From: Siphonodentalium dalli
Lineage: Eukaryota > Mollusca > Scaphopoda > Gadilida > Siphonodentaliidae
DNA length: 64,000 nucleotides
Assembly: GCA_032622095.1 (NCBI GenBank)
Contig: CP136064.1
Coordinates: 3,902,280 to 3,966,279, forward strand
Reading direction: 5' to 3'
In this document: piece after piece, positions 47,674-59,513 of the stretch
How the letters are laid out: every line of letters begins with the position of its first letter
How positions within the stretch are numbered: the first letter of the stretch is position 1
Position numbers and translations under genes: made by a program
Notes under the pieces: generated by a model
Seen by the model: only the letters and a program-made list of their open reading frames with translations
The model's database searches: none
What the model was told of the DNA's origin: nothing

Positions 47674-49676
47674 ATGTCAAGTTTGTATATAAAATGGTGT
47701 ATGTACATCCAACCGAAAGCCAATGACTGGCGGTAGCGCATGTTCCAAGGTGCCCGACACTATATGCTATGAATTTGGAAAGTCACTTTAAGCTAGTGTT
47801 TCGTGTCTATTTTTATTCGCCGACTACTCGTCAGGGGACAGGCGATTTAATTAGGTAAGTTGACATTTTATATGTCTGTTAACATGTATTCCATGTGTAT
47901 ATAGTTTGGGCCACGTCATGTGGTGTTGTTGGATTTGCAAATTTCATGCAATCATTCTGTTAACATGTATTCCATGTGTATATAGTTTTTCCACGTCATG
48001 TGGGATTGTTGGATTTGCAATTTTCATGCAATCATTCTGTTGGATGGTTTGTAGTTTGTCTTATTTGACTCGCCGTTAATCTTAGTCTGACATATTTCTG
48101 ACTGTAGCGTCAATAGTTTCAACCTCTCCGCGTTCGTTGCCGATGTAAAGACTGCGTGTTTCCGATATTTTGATATGTGTATAGTATATAGCCAGCACGT
48201 GGCAGTTCAGCCGTCAAACACGCTTTAAGGCGTGTCCAATGGCTTTAGTGCCCAGTCGAGTCAAGCTAACATAAGTTGGTTAGGTCACGTGACGATATAT
48301 GCCACATATGTGGTGTGAAATTGATACCGCTGATGTTGCGATAAGGAATTAATCACTTCTTTAATGTCTTATTTGACTCGCCGTTAATCTTAGTCTGACA
48401 TATTTCTGACTGTAGCGTCAAGAATGAATTGATTACCAATAATTGGCACATATGTTTTCAGTCAAGTCTCTGTCCAAGGTTTTTGGATTTCGAAGTTTGG
48501 CCAAGTTTAAATAATGCCAAACCATTTATTTAGGTTTATGAGACTTCTTCGGGTTGCATATTCTATGCAGTCTGCATATTGCATGCAATATATATGTCAT
48601 ATTCTTGGTGGAATACATCGGATTCAGTTTAAATTTGCATATTATATGCCATCTGTATGTTAATTCCATGTTAGCGAAAGAGCGTAACATCCACCACTCA
48701 TCCCAAAGATATGGGTTGAAATAAATGGTAAATGCCAGTAGGCCCAGCATGTGTGCAAATCCAGTCAAGATAGAGCATAGAATCAAATTGGATTGTCCAA
48801 ATGAACTAGTGGGCCATAGGTTCTTGCTGGCATGCCAGAACATGATACCAATTACGAATTTATCATTCTATAGGTAACAGTGGGTTCTAAATAGCACATG
48901 CATCGCTTATGGATGAGAATTAATTCATGAGTATTGTCCAGACATCATCGATCATCTACACATCTATGTGCACCCATTAATTTGGGATATTAATGTGTAT
49001 AGCTATAGTGATAATATAGCTGTATATTTAGCGTGTATCATTAGCTATAATGTACCATTGTAAGTTTGTGAACCGAGAGTGTACACGTGGTGTAATATGT
49101 ACAATTGTAGTGCGCCCGTTCAGTGGGGTATTTTATATGTATAGCTATATCAATGATATAGCATTGTTACTGGAAACTACCGTTTCGGTATAGTTTATTC
49201 AATTAGTCAATCCTAACACAATATGCACAATTGTAGTGCGCCCGTTCAGTGGGGTATTTTATATGTATAGCTATATCAATGATATAGCATTGTTACTGGA
49301 AACTACCGTTTCGGTATAGTTTATTCAATTAGTCCATCCTAACACCAAGGCTGGCGCAAATCCGTTGATAAGCGGGTCCTTGAAATGTCATGTGTATATC
49401 TAACGTGTACCGTTAGCTATAAGAATAATACAGCATTATTAGTTAATGACCCGAGTGTATACTCATGGTGGTATATACACATTTGTAGTGTGCCCATTTA
49501 GGGATATTTGTTTAAGTATAGTTATTATAGCTATAATATAGCATTGTATCATGAATTGTATAGTGACTTATCCAAGCATATTCGGATCACCACAGAACAA
49601 CACAGCCAACCAGTCGAAGCAGACAGGATCCCTGGTAATTAAACCAGTTATTCAACAGGATTACTATCACCGAGGA
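47674..49676 (+). repeat. 2003-bp tandem unit U, copy 2
   Basis: Nearly identical to copy 1; single differences seen at 49079 (GAG for GCG) and 49393 (T for C). Confidence 0.85.
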
Positions 49677-50485
49677 ATGTCAAGTTTGTATATAAAATGG
49701 TGTATGTACATCCAACCGAAAGCCAATGACTGGCGGTAGCGCATGTTCCAAGGTGCCCGACACTATATGCTATGAATTTGGAAAGTCACTTTAAGCTAGT
49801 GTTTCGTGTCTATTTTTATTCGCCGACTACTCGTCAGGGGACAGGCGATTTAATTAGGTAAGTTGACATTTTATATGTCTGTTAACATGTATTCCATGTG
49901 TATATAGTTTGGGCCACGTCATGTGGTGTTGTTGGATTTGCAAATTTCATGCAATCATTCTGTTAACATGTATTCCATGTGTATATAGTTTTTCCACGTC
50001 ATGTGGGATTGTTGGATTTGCAATTTTCATGCAATCATTCTGTTGGATGGTTTGTAGTTTGTCTTATTTGACTCGCCGTTAATCTTAGTCTGACATATTT
50101 CTGACTGTAGCGTCAATAGTTTCAACCTCTCCGCGTTCGTTGCCGATGTAAAGACTGCGTGTTTCCGATATTTTGATATGTGTATAGTATATAGCCAGCA
50201 CGTGGCAGTTCAGCCGTCAAACACGCTTTAAGGCGTGTCCAATGGCTTTAGTGCCCAGTCGAGTCAAGCTAACATAAGTTGGTTAGGTCACGTGACGATA
50301 TATGCCACATATGTGGTGTGAAATTGATACCGCTGATGTTGCGATAAGGAATTAATCACTTCTTTAATGTCTTATTTGACTCGCCGTTAATCTTAGTCTG
50401 ACATATTTCTGACTGTAGCGTCAAGAATGAATTGATTACCAATAATTTGCACATATGTTTTCAGTCAAGTCTCTGTCCAAGGTTT
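49677..50485 (+). repeat. 2003-bp tandem unit U, copy 3 (first ~800 bp)
   Basis: Matches U up to GTCCAAGGTTTTT, then the sequence jumps back to the start of the unit (TTTGTATATAAGATGGTGTA). Confidence 0.85.
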
Positions 50486-50660
50486 TTTTTGTATATAAGA
50501 TGGTGTATGTACATCCAACCGAAAGCCAATTTTGTATATAAAATGGTGTATGTATATCCAACCGAAAGCCAATGACTGGAACCTTGGCACCTTGGAACAT
50601 ACGCTACCGCCAGTCATTGGCTTTCGGTTGGATGTACATACACCATCTTATATACAAAAA
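50486..50660. repeat. Palindromic junction made of U-start fragments
   Basis: Two successive forward copies of the first ~45 bases of U (50486-50529 and 50530-50579) are followed by an inverted copy of U positions ~1-75 (50587-50659). The arms 50530-50579 and 50610-50659 pair over 50 bases with few mismatches around a 30-base loop. Confidence 0.8.
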
Positions 50661-50833
50661 AGACCAACTTTCGGTACAAAAATATGATTTCGGAACGGAC
50701 TTAGTAAACATTTTCCAAACAATTGATTCCTTCTGTGTTATCAAGCTAGTACGATAAGTCAAAAAATTAACACTCAAAAAATAAACACTCAAATACAGTA
50801 AATATGACATGTTTACATAGCCCCACATGTCAA
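50661..50833 (+). repeat. 173-bp direct repeat F, right copy
   Basis: Identical by eye to 45505-45677, then diverges at CAACACCACC. Confidence 0.85.
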
Positions 50834-51527
50834 CACCACCTTAGAAACAGGACCCGTTAACCAACACACCATTTAACTTATGGATGGTTGATTGTGTACC
50901 TGCATGTGGGATGGCGCACGTTTTTGTCTGCTATCACGATAACAAATTGTATGCATGGGAACTTTGAACACAATTCCAGCCGATGTACCATATATATACA
51001 TAACTGTTATATACTCTACATAAAGAGCGTTCGCCATGTCATATGTATAGGTTTGTAATTTATTTGCTTACTAACAACAGCCCTATATATCAATTAGCAT
51101 GACAAGTGTTGGATGGACATGTTATCGTGTGATGTGTGGATGATTGCTGCATGTTTGTCCTTTGACCCGGGGCTGCTGTGTTGCATGAGGATTTGTTTAT
51201 CTATTATTTATTTTAATACGGACTTATGGTTGCCGGTGATCAAACAACGGGACCTCCCTTGATCAAGTAAACGAAATAACCTGTCACGATAGTGTGTGGA
51301 TAATTCGATAATTAAACTTTTCAGTGTTGGTATCTTTTAATAGGTATATAAATGATTATGGTTTACGTATGCGTACATGTTAAGCGCAATTATTTGACAA
51401 AGACGGGGGCTCCGGACCCCAGAGTGTCAAGCATGTAAACACGCGCGTGTGCATGTATTTGGATAGCGTTGGTTGTTATAAATATGGCGGAGTCCAACTC
51501 CATCCACGCATACAAGTCGCTAATACA
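50834..51527. other. Non-coding stretch
   Basis: No supported gene or repeat. Confidence 0.35.
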
Positions 51528-52980
51528 TCTATATCTATATTTGCGAATGTCTGTCTGTCTGTGTTCTATAGAAATTCACAGGGGACCATCTAGATGTTGC
51601 CAAAGGGGTCTACTAGTAGTAGCGTTTTATGAGAAAGATAATGGTCGGGGTTAGAATTTTCTAAAGTGACGCCGTTGTTGTCAGGGGCAGAAAAGGGAGA
51701 GGGGCAGAAACAAAATTGGCCACCAAACTTATATATAATCATCCCCATAATATGGGGAATCTAACGGCGTGGTTTAAATATGGCAAAAGTCGCGCCGTTC
51801 GCATCAGGGGTGCCCGGAAGGGGAGAGGGGCACCAAAAATTGATAAAACTAATGTTAGCGCCAAATTCCACCAAATTGATATATATTCTTCTTCATTATA
51901 CAAAGAATCTAATTGTGCGATTTAACAACGCCAAATTGTTGTTTTTGGATGAGAGATTGGGAGGGGTGGGCACTAAATTTGATAATAAGTCGCCGATTGC
52001 CACCACACTTATACAAAATCATCCCCATGGTATGAGGAGTCTAATGGTGTGGCTTTTATCTGTCAAATGTGGACTCATTCGAGTCAGGGTTGCATTGAAA
52101 GGGACAGGGGCACCAAAATTGATGCACATTTTTTTTAGCGCCAATTTCCACCAAATTGATACACGTTCTTATCCATGATACGAGGAATTTAATCGTGATT
52201 TAAAGACGCCATAGTGGTGCTGTTTGGGTGAGAGATGGAGAGGGGAGGGATTGGCAACAAATTTGATGACAAAAATTGTTTAGTCGCCGATTATCACCAA
52301 ACTTATAAACAATCATCTCCATGATATCAGGAGTGTAATCGTGTGGTTTAAGGATGTCACAAGTGGGGCCATTCGAGTCAGTGGTGTATAGAGATGAGAG
52401 GGACACAGCAAATGATATATATATATGTTTAGTGCCGATTTCCACCAGATTTATACATATTCTCCTCCGTGATACGAGGAATCTTATCGTGTGGTTTAGA
52501 TACAACAAATTGGTGCCCTATGGGTGAGAGATATGGGGACCTTAAATTTGATACGAATTTGTATAATCGCCAATTTTCACCAATTTCTTATATATGCATC
52601 TCTAATCTCTAATGTGTCTTAATGTGTGCAGCTTGAGCCCGAAATAAGGACGGGAGTGTCACCAAAACTGATACAAAATATTTTTAATACCAATTACCAT
52701 CAAATTCAGACACGTTCTTCTCAAATGATACAAGAAATAAAATCGTGCTGTCTGTCTGTCTTTTTGTCTGTCTGTGTGCGTTCTATATATAACTTCACGC
52801 GGTACAATCGAGATGGCACCAAGGCGTTCTAAGAGGGGTAACGTTTTACAAGGAAGATAATGGTGCGAGTTAAGACTTTCTAAAATGACGCTGTTGGTGA
52901 CGGTAAGCAAGAGAATTCTCTATTTCCAACAAATATCCACAGCATACATTAACCTAGGCAACGCCGGGTAACCCTGCTAG
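51528..52980 (+). mobile_element. Non-autonomous Helitron H5 with internal tandem repeats
   Basis: Preceded by A; begins TCTATATCTATATTTGCGAA with a GTCTGTCTGTCTG tract. It ends in a GGGTAACCC dyad and CTGCTAG (CAACGCCGGGTAACCCTGCT), though the next base is A rather than T. About eight degenerate 110-150-bp units fill the middle (core CGCCAATTTCCACCAAATTG; GATACGAGGAATCTAATCGT). The leader (GTCTGTCTGTCTGTGTTCTA to ATTTTCTAAAGTGACGC, 51546-51680) recurs near the 3' end (52748-52893). No Rep/helicase gene. Confidence 0.65.
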
Positions 52981-53640
52981 AAATTAATATAATGTAGGAT
53001 AACGTTTTGTGGCCGACATTCCGTGTCTGCCGTTCGTTTGTTCAGTCCGCTCGTCCGTCCGTGTGCTTCTGTTTTCCGCAAGAGATTTTTATGTCTCACC
53101 TGGATGCCAAAATTTGTGTATACCGATATTTAATATATAAAATGCGCATATATGATAGCGCGGAAAATCTTTAAAATGTGGGAATTTATACGCGCGATGC
53201 GATCTCGTTGGATTCCGATACCTCCCGATAACAACAAGGGCATAGTTATAAACTAGACTTTTCCATCACTTATTAACTATAAATTCTATAAACTAGTCTA
53301 CCTGTTACTACTTTGAGGAACTTTACTACCTGTTATTATTTTTAACAAGCACACTGCCTATATGGCATTATTAATATGTATAGCCTTTAACACATTTTTT
53401 AATATAATATACAAACAATTTATTATCTTATGTTAGTATCAATCCTAGTGTTGAGTTTCGGGGTTGCTTTAGACTATATACAACCCCACTACATATATGT
53501 TATTTGATATTATAAATATATATATAATTACATTATTTGGTGGCTGACAACCCTTGTGTCATAGATACACCACAAACTGATTTATGTTGGGGACCAGATA
53601 AGAAATTAAGGTTTATAGCCATGCGCCTTGCTGATTGAAG
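52981..53640. other. Non-coding stretch
   Basis: No supported gene. The first ~100 bases (CGTTCGTTTGTTCAGTCCGC then CGTCCGTCCGTG) resemble another Helitron leader but no end was found. Confidence 0.35.
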
Positions 53641-53920
53641 CACCGGGGCCGCCTCCGTAGTAATATTGGACACCGGGGTCCCCTCCATAAGATTGTATAC
53701 GACTTACTAATTATATCACCCGGGTCCTTTCCATGAGAATATCATGCACCTTACCGGTTGAGGCACCGGGGTCCAACCCATAGGATGGTCATACACGTTG
53801 ATGACTGGGACATCGGGGTTTCCGCGTGGGAGTTCGCGCGCCTTGCTGAATGGGTCATCGAGGTCCCCTCCATGTTAGTACCATGTGCCTTACTTACTGA
53901 GTCATCGGGACGGGAACTTA
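53641..53920. repeat. 46-bp degenerate tandem repeat, about seven units
   Basis: CACCGGGGTCCCCTCCATGA then GAATATCATGCACCTTACTG and ATTGAG. The CACCGGGG or CATCGGGG word recurs at about 53641, 53671, 53717, 53764, 53812, 53857 and 53903. The first spacing is short, the rest ~46. Confidence 0.6.
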
Positions 53921-54060
53921 AAATATTGCCAAGCATAGTGTGTGTAGAGGAGACATTGCAACATAGCCCGTGTATTTTGCGTCCAGTAGTATTGCGTGAA
54001 CGATTCTTTTGACAAATATTTTTTAAGCCGTTTTTTACCCTTCTCCTCATTTGACTTTTA

Positions 54061-55995
54061 ATTTGATATATCCCTTAGGAAATGTTCAGATATTAAGTTC
54101 AACCCTTTCTATACTAAATAGTAATCGACGACTAGATCCCTTAGGAAATGTTCAGATAATAAGTTCAACCCTTTCTATACCAAATACTAATCGACGAGTA
54201 GATCCCTAAGGAATGTTCAGATAATACGTACAACCCTTTGTATACTAAATACTAATCGACCAGTAGATCCCTAAGGAAATGTTCAGATAATAAGTTTAAC
54301 CCTTTCTATACTAAATACTCATTGACGAGTAGTTCCCTTATTAACCCTTTCTATACCAAATACTAATCGACCAGTAGATCCCTTAGGAAATGTTCAGATA
54401 TTAAGTTCAACCCTTTCTATACTAAATAGTAATCGACGACTAGATCCCTTAGGAAATGTTCAGATAATAAGTTCAACCCTTTCTATACCAAATACTAATC
54501 GACGAGTAGATCCCTAAGGAATGTTCAGATAATACGTACAACCCTTTGTATACTAAATACTAATCGACCAGTAGATCCCTAAGGAAATGTTCAGATAATA
54601 AGTTTAACCCTTTCTATACTAAATACTCATTGACGAGTAGTTCCCTTATTAACCCTTTCTATACCAAATACTAATCGACCAGTAGATCCCTTAGGAAATG
54701 TTCAGATAATAAGTTCAACCCTTTCTATGCCAAATATTAATCGACGAGTAGATCCCTTAGGAAATGTTCAGATAATAAGTTCAACTCCTTCTATACCAAA
54801 TACTAATCGACGAGTAGATGCCTAAGGAAATGTTCAGATAATAAGTTTAACCCTTTCTATACCAAATACTAATCGACGAGTAGATCCCTAAGGAAATGTT
54901 CAGATAATAAGTTCAACCCTTTCTATACCAGATACTAATCGACGAGTAGATCCCTTAGGAAATGTTCAGATAATAAGTTCAACCCTTTCTATACCAAATA
55001 CTCATCGACTAGTAGATCCCTGTTAACCCTTTCTATACCAAATATTAATCGACGAGTGATCCCTAAGGAAATGTTCAGATAATAAGTTCAACCCTTTCTA
55101 TACCAAATACTCATCGACGAGTAGATCCATCAGGAAATTTTCAGATAATAAGTTCAACCCATTCTATACCAAATATTAATCGAGGAGTAGATCCCTTAGG
55201 AAATGTTCAGATAATAAGTCCAACCATTTCTATACCAAATACCCATTGATGAGTAGTTATCCCTTAGGAAATGTTCAGATAATAAGTTCAACCCTTTATA
55301 TACCAAATACTAATCGACGAGTAGATCCTTTAGGAAATGTTCAGATAATAAGTTCAACCCATTCTATACCCAATACTAATCGACCAGTAGATCCTTTAGG
55401 AAATGTTCAGATATTAAGTTCAACCCTTTCTATACCAAATACTAATCAACGAGTAGATCCCTTAGGAAATGTTGAGATAATAAGTTCAACCCTTTCTATA
55501 CCAATTACTAATCGACGAGTAGATGCCTTAGGAAATGTTGAGATAATAAGTTCAACGCTTTCTAAACCAAATACTAATCGATGAGTAGTTCCCTTTTAAC
55601 CCTTTCTATACCAAATACTAATCGACGTGTAGATCCATTAGGAAATGTTCAGATAATAAGTTCAACCCTTTCTATACCAAATACTAATCGACGAGTAGAT
55701 GCCTAAGGAAATGTTCAGATAATAAGTTCAACCCTTTCTATACCAAATACTAACCGACGAGTAGATCCCTTAGGAAATGTTCAGATAATAAGTTTAACCA
55801 TTTATATACCAAATACTAATCGACGAGTATATCCCTTAGGAAATGTTCAGATATTAAGTTCAACCCTTTCCATACCAAATACTAATCGACGAGTAGATGC
55901 CTAAGGAAATGTTCAGATAATAAGTTTAACCCTTTCTGTACCAGATACTAACCGACGAGTAGATCCCTAAGGAAATGTTCAGATAATAAGTTCAA
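54061..55995 (+). repeat. 66-bp satellite array, block 3 (about 29 units)
   Basis: Same unit as block 1, starting inside a unit (no M terminus before it). 54072-54379 and 54380-54687 form an exact or near-exact 308-bp higher-order duplication, marked by the odd variants GATATTAAG, AATAGTAATCGACGACTAG and AATACGTACAACCC in the same order. Confidence 0.85.
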
Positions 55996-56032
55996 TAAAC
56001 GACTATTGTAGTACTTATTATCTGAACATTTC
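55972..56032. repeat. Hairpin at the satellite/body junction, copy 2
   Basis: GAAATGTTCAGATAATAAGT-TCAA is mirrored by GTACTTATTATCTGAACATT-TC after a ~15-base loop. One arm base differs from copy 1. Confidence 0.75.
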
Positions 56033-57443
56033 CCACCAATGAATACGAATTATTTTGCTCTTGTGTTATCTATCTGTCGTCTGAATGTATTACCCGAACT
56101 CCCCTCCAATTGAATAATAAACCGTTCCAATGTTTACTTTTATAACTGAGTGGGATAGTCCACTTAGAAAAGAAAGGGACAAAGTGCACTCGTAAATAGT
56201 GTTATTGCGCAGACGTTCTCGGTACCTGAAAACAATGCATTTTACAAGACGTTCCTGTAATATCAGTATATAAATAGGATTTATACATTCTGTGTTAAAT
56301 CAATCACATATACGAAATGTTAATATGAAATTCTGCACATATTTTGACAACTTATATTTTTAAATATGAAGAATTGTAGGAAAACAGTTTTATTGCCAAT
56401 TTACTCACCGAATAGTCACCAACACCAATAAATGGTCGGTACTAAGTTTTATGAAAGTTAATTATAGCTTTGAAAGGAAGAGCAGCAGAAAATCCCCAAC
56501 AAATCGTATGTAACTAATTGCATTTTGGCACACACGCAACCCGGGGATTCCCCTGGTTCGGGCTTGACTACGGCCAATGAGATGAAAGATATTACATTAT
56601 AATAAAAGCTTGTACAGCGATCAATAGTCATGGGGAGCCACGGGGGACAACCTTCGCGATATTTATAGGTAGTGCTCTTCTTCATATTAAAGTTTCTGCT
56701 TTGCTACCCGGTATATCCTCAATATGTTCGCGGAAAATAATTATATTTGGACATATTGGCCCGTAATCTGAAGTTTTGATGATCAGATATCGACTATCAA
56801 AAGACTTCAAACGGATACTGTACCAAAATGTTGTTGTTGGTTTCTTTAGTCTCTGAGTTGTAGAATAAGGTAACCAGATGTCCATTATTTGAAAGTCTGT
56901 TGAGTACGAAGCAATGTTACGGGTGGCAGATTAGTCGGATGCGAAATTACCAATTGTTTTCAAGTTTTCAAGCAAATGTATCATATAAATGTTATATTAT
57001 ATGCATACTATAGTCCCATATAGTCATTAAGTCACTGTATAGTCACTTGTCAGTGAGTGGCTTGAGTTTACGCCCCTTATCAACATATTTTTTTGCACGA
57101 GCATGTGTGCCACGCTTTGACCAATCCACTCTCCGTTAATTATTTTGATTACTTCTTGTACACTGAAATTCGTTATTTAATTTATGACTCCAGCCATAAA
57201 TTAACTGTTTTTTTATTTGTTTATTGAGAATAGAGAATAAGAAAAGAAGAAGAGACAAAATACATAACACGCAATCATCCTCTCAATCCAGGATATGGGA
57301 TAGCCTAACTCTTCCATGTCCTGGCCTACTTTCTCACTTGTGACACGTAAATATAAAATAGTTAATGGCATATATTGTGATCGGAATTTGTTTTTGCATA
57401 CACCTCTCAACTTAAAAGAAAAGAACGCCGTCCGTGCCTTTAA
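56009..57443 (+). repeat. Body repeat C2
   Basis: Same landmarks as C1 but with a single CAAATCGTATGTAACTAATT segment. Ends ACGCCGTCCGTGCCT|TTAA. Confidence 0.75.
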
Positions 57444-57548
57444 CCATTTCCATACTAAATACTCATTGACGAGTAGTTCTCTTATTAACCCTTTCTATAC
57501 TAAATACTCATTGACGAGTAGTTCCCTTTTTTTAACCCTTTCTATACA
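57444..57548 (+). repeat. 66-bp satellite, block 4 (short form, two to three units)
   Basis: CCATTTCCATACTAAATACT-CATTGACGAGTAGTT units directly after the C2 terminus. Confidence 0.7.
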
Positions 57549-58881
57549 AAAAATGCATTTTACAAGATGTTCCTGTCATATCAGTATAGAAATAGGATTT
57601 ATACATGCTGTGTCAAATTAATCACATATACCAAATTTCAATATGAAATTCTGCACATATTTTGACAAAATATATTTTGAAATATGAAGAATTGTAGGAA
57701 AAACAGTTTTATTGCCAATTTACTCACCGAATAGTCACCAACACAATAACTGGTCGGCACTAAGTTTTATGAGAGCCAATTATCACTATGAAGGGAAGAA
57801 AAGAAGAAAAACCAAAACAAATCGCATGTAACTAATTACATTTATGCAACCCGGTGATTTCCCTGGTCCGAGCATGGCTGTAGGCATAGCATCAGTCATG
57901 CTCGGCGAGCCAAGAGGGACAACTCCAGTAAACACAACATAAAGCGCAACAGAGGAAAACAGTTTTATTGCTAGATTACTCACCGAATAGTCACCGCACC
58001 AATAAATGGTCGGCACTAAGTTGATTGAAAGTTAATTATCACTATGAAGGGAAGAACAATAGAAAAACCACGACAAATCGTATGTAACTAATTACAATAG
58101 TCATGGAGAGCCACGGGTGACAACCTTTGCGATATTTATAGGTAGTGCTCTTCTTCATATTAAAGTTTCTGCTTTCCTACCCGGTATGTCCTCAATATGT
58201 TCGACATATTGGACATATTGGCCCGTAATCTGACGTTTTGATGACCAGATATCGACTATCAAAAGACTTCAAACGGATACTGTACCAAAATATTGTTGTT
58301 GTTTTCTTTAGTCTCTGAGTTGTAGAATAAGGTAACCAGATGTCCATTATTTGAAAGTCTGTTGAGTACGAAGCAATGTTACGGGCGGCAGATTAGTCGG
58401 AATGCTAAATTACCAATTGTTTTTAAGTTTTCAAGGAAATGTATCATATAAATGTTATATTATATGCATACTATAGTCCCATGTAGTCATTACGTCACTG
58501 TATAGCCCCTTATCAACATATTTATTTACACGATCATGTGTGCCACGCTTTGCCCAATCCACTATCCGTGAATTATTTGATTACGTCTTGTACACCTAAA
58601 TTCGTAATTTAATTATGACTCCAGCCATAAATTTAAGTTGTTTATTTGTTTATTGAGAATAGAGAATAACAAAATAAGAAGAGACAAAATACATACACGC
58701 AATCATCCTCTCAATCCAGGATATGGGATAGCCTAACTCTTCCATGTCCTGGCCTACTTTCTCACTTGTGACACGTAAATATAAAATAGTTAATGGCATA
58801 TACAAGTCCGATCACAATGATCGGACTTGTTTTGGCATACACCTCTCAATTTAAAAGAAAGAACGCCGTCTGTGCCTTTAA
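57549..58881 (+). repeat. Body repeat C3
   Basis: Starts part-way into the body (AATGCATTTTACAAGATGTT), so it lacks the hairpin and first ~200 bases. It has the duplicated segment also seen in C1. Ends ACGCCGTCTGTGCCT|TTAA. Confidence 0.75.
58802..58830. repeat. Palindrome inside C3
   Basis: ACAAGTCCGATCA-CAA-TGATCGGACTTGT. Sister copies read ATATTGTGATCGGA at this place with no left arm. Confidence 0.75.
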
Positions 58882-58993
58882 TAATTTCTATACTAAATAC
58901 TCGTTGACGAGTAGTTCCATTTTTTAACCCTTTCTATACCAAATACTAATCGACGAGTAGATCCCTTAGGAAATGTTCAAATAATAAGTTCAA
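58882..58993 (+). repeat. 66-bp satellite, block 5 (about two units)
   Basis: One short-form and one full unit, ending in the third junction hairpin. Confidence 0.7.
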
Positions 58994-59030
58994 TAAACGA
59001 CCATTGTTGAACTTATTACCTGAACATTTC
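58970..59030. repeat. Hairpin at the satellite/body junction, copy 3
   Basis: GAAATGTTCAAATAATAAGT-TCAA (58970-58993) and its mirror TTGAACTTATTACCTGAACA-TTTC (59007-59030), with one mismatched pair; loop 13 bases. Confidence 0.75.
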
Positions 59031-59421
59031 CCACCAACGAATAGCAATTATTTTGCTCTTGTGTTATCTATCTGTCGTCTGAATGTATTACCCGAACTCC
59101 CCTCCAATTGAATAATAAACCGTTTCAATGTTTACTTGTATAACTGAGTGGGATAATCCACTTAGAGTAGAAAGGGTCAAACTGCACTCGTAAATAGTGT
59201 TATTGTGCAGACGTTCTCGGTACCTGAAAGCAATGCATTTTACAGGATGTTCCTGTCATATCAGTATGGAAATAGGATTTATACATGCTGTGTCAAATTA
59301 ATCACATATACCAAATTTCAAAATGAAATTCTGCACATATTTTGACAAAATATATTTTGAAATATTAAGAATTGTAGGAAAAACAGTTTTATTGCCAATT
59401 TACTCACCGAATAACCACCAA
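59007..59421 (+). repeat. Body repeat C4 (truncated)
   Basis: First ~400 bases of the body, stopping at ACTCACCGAATAACCACCAA where an A-rich repeat begins (ACACTGCCAAAAATATTTTC). Confidence 0.7.
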
Positions 59422-59513
59422 CACACTGCCAAAAATATTTTCTCAATTCAGGAAAAAAAAACACTTGAAATGAGATATTATCTTGGGAGAATACCTAGAA
59501 AAATAAGACCAAC
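59422..59513. repeat. A-rich repeat fragment left of the 3.2-kb transposon
   Basis: Starts CACTGCCAAAAATATTTTCT. The phrase TATCTTGGGAGAATA-CTAGAAA recurs at 62887-62909 on the other side of the transposon, and AAAA/TTCTTA-type repeats continue at 62693-62987 and 63488-63750. It is probably the end of an AT-rich non-autonomous element. Confidence 0.45.

Noticed and set aside
46523-49739. Identical 105- and 62-codon frames in successive 2003-bp units
   Set aside because: Identity comes from the tandem duplication; no domain, and flanking non-coding parts are equally conserved.
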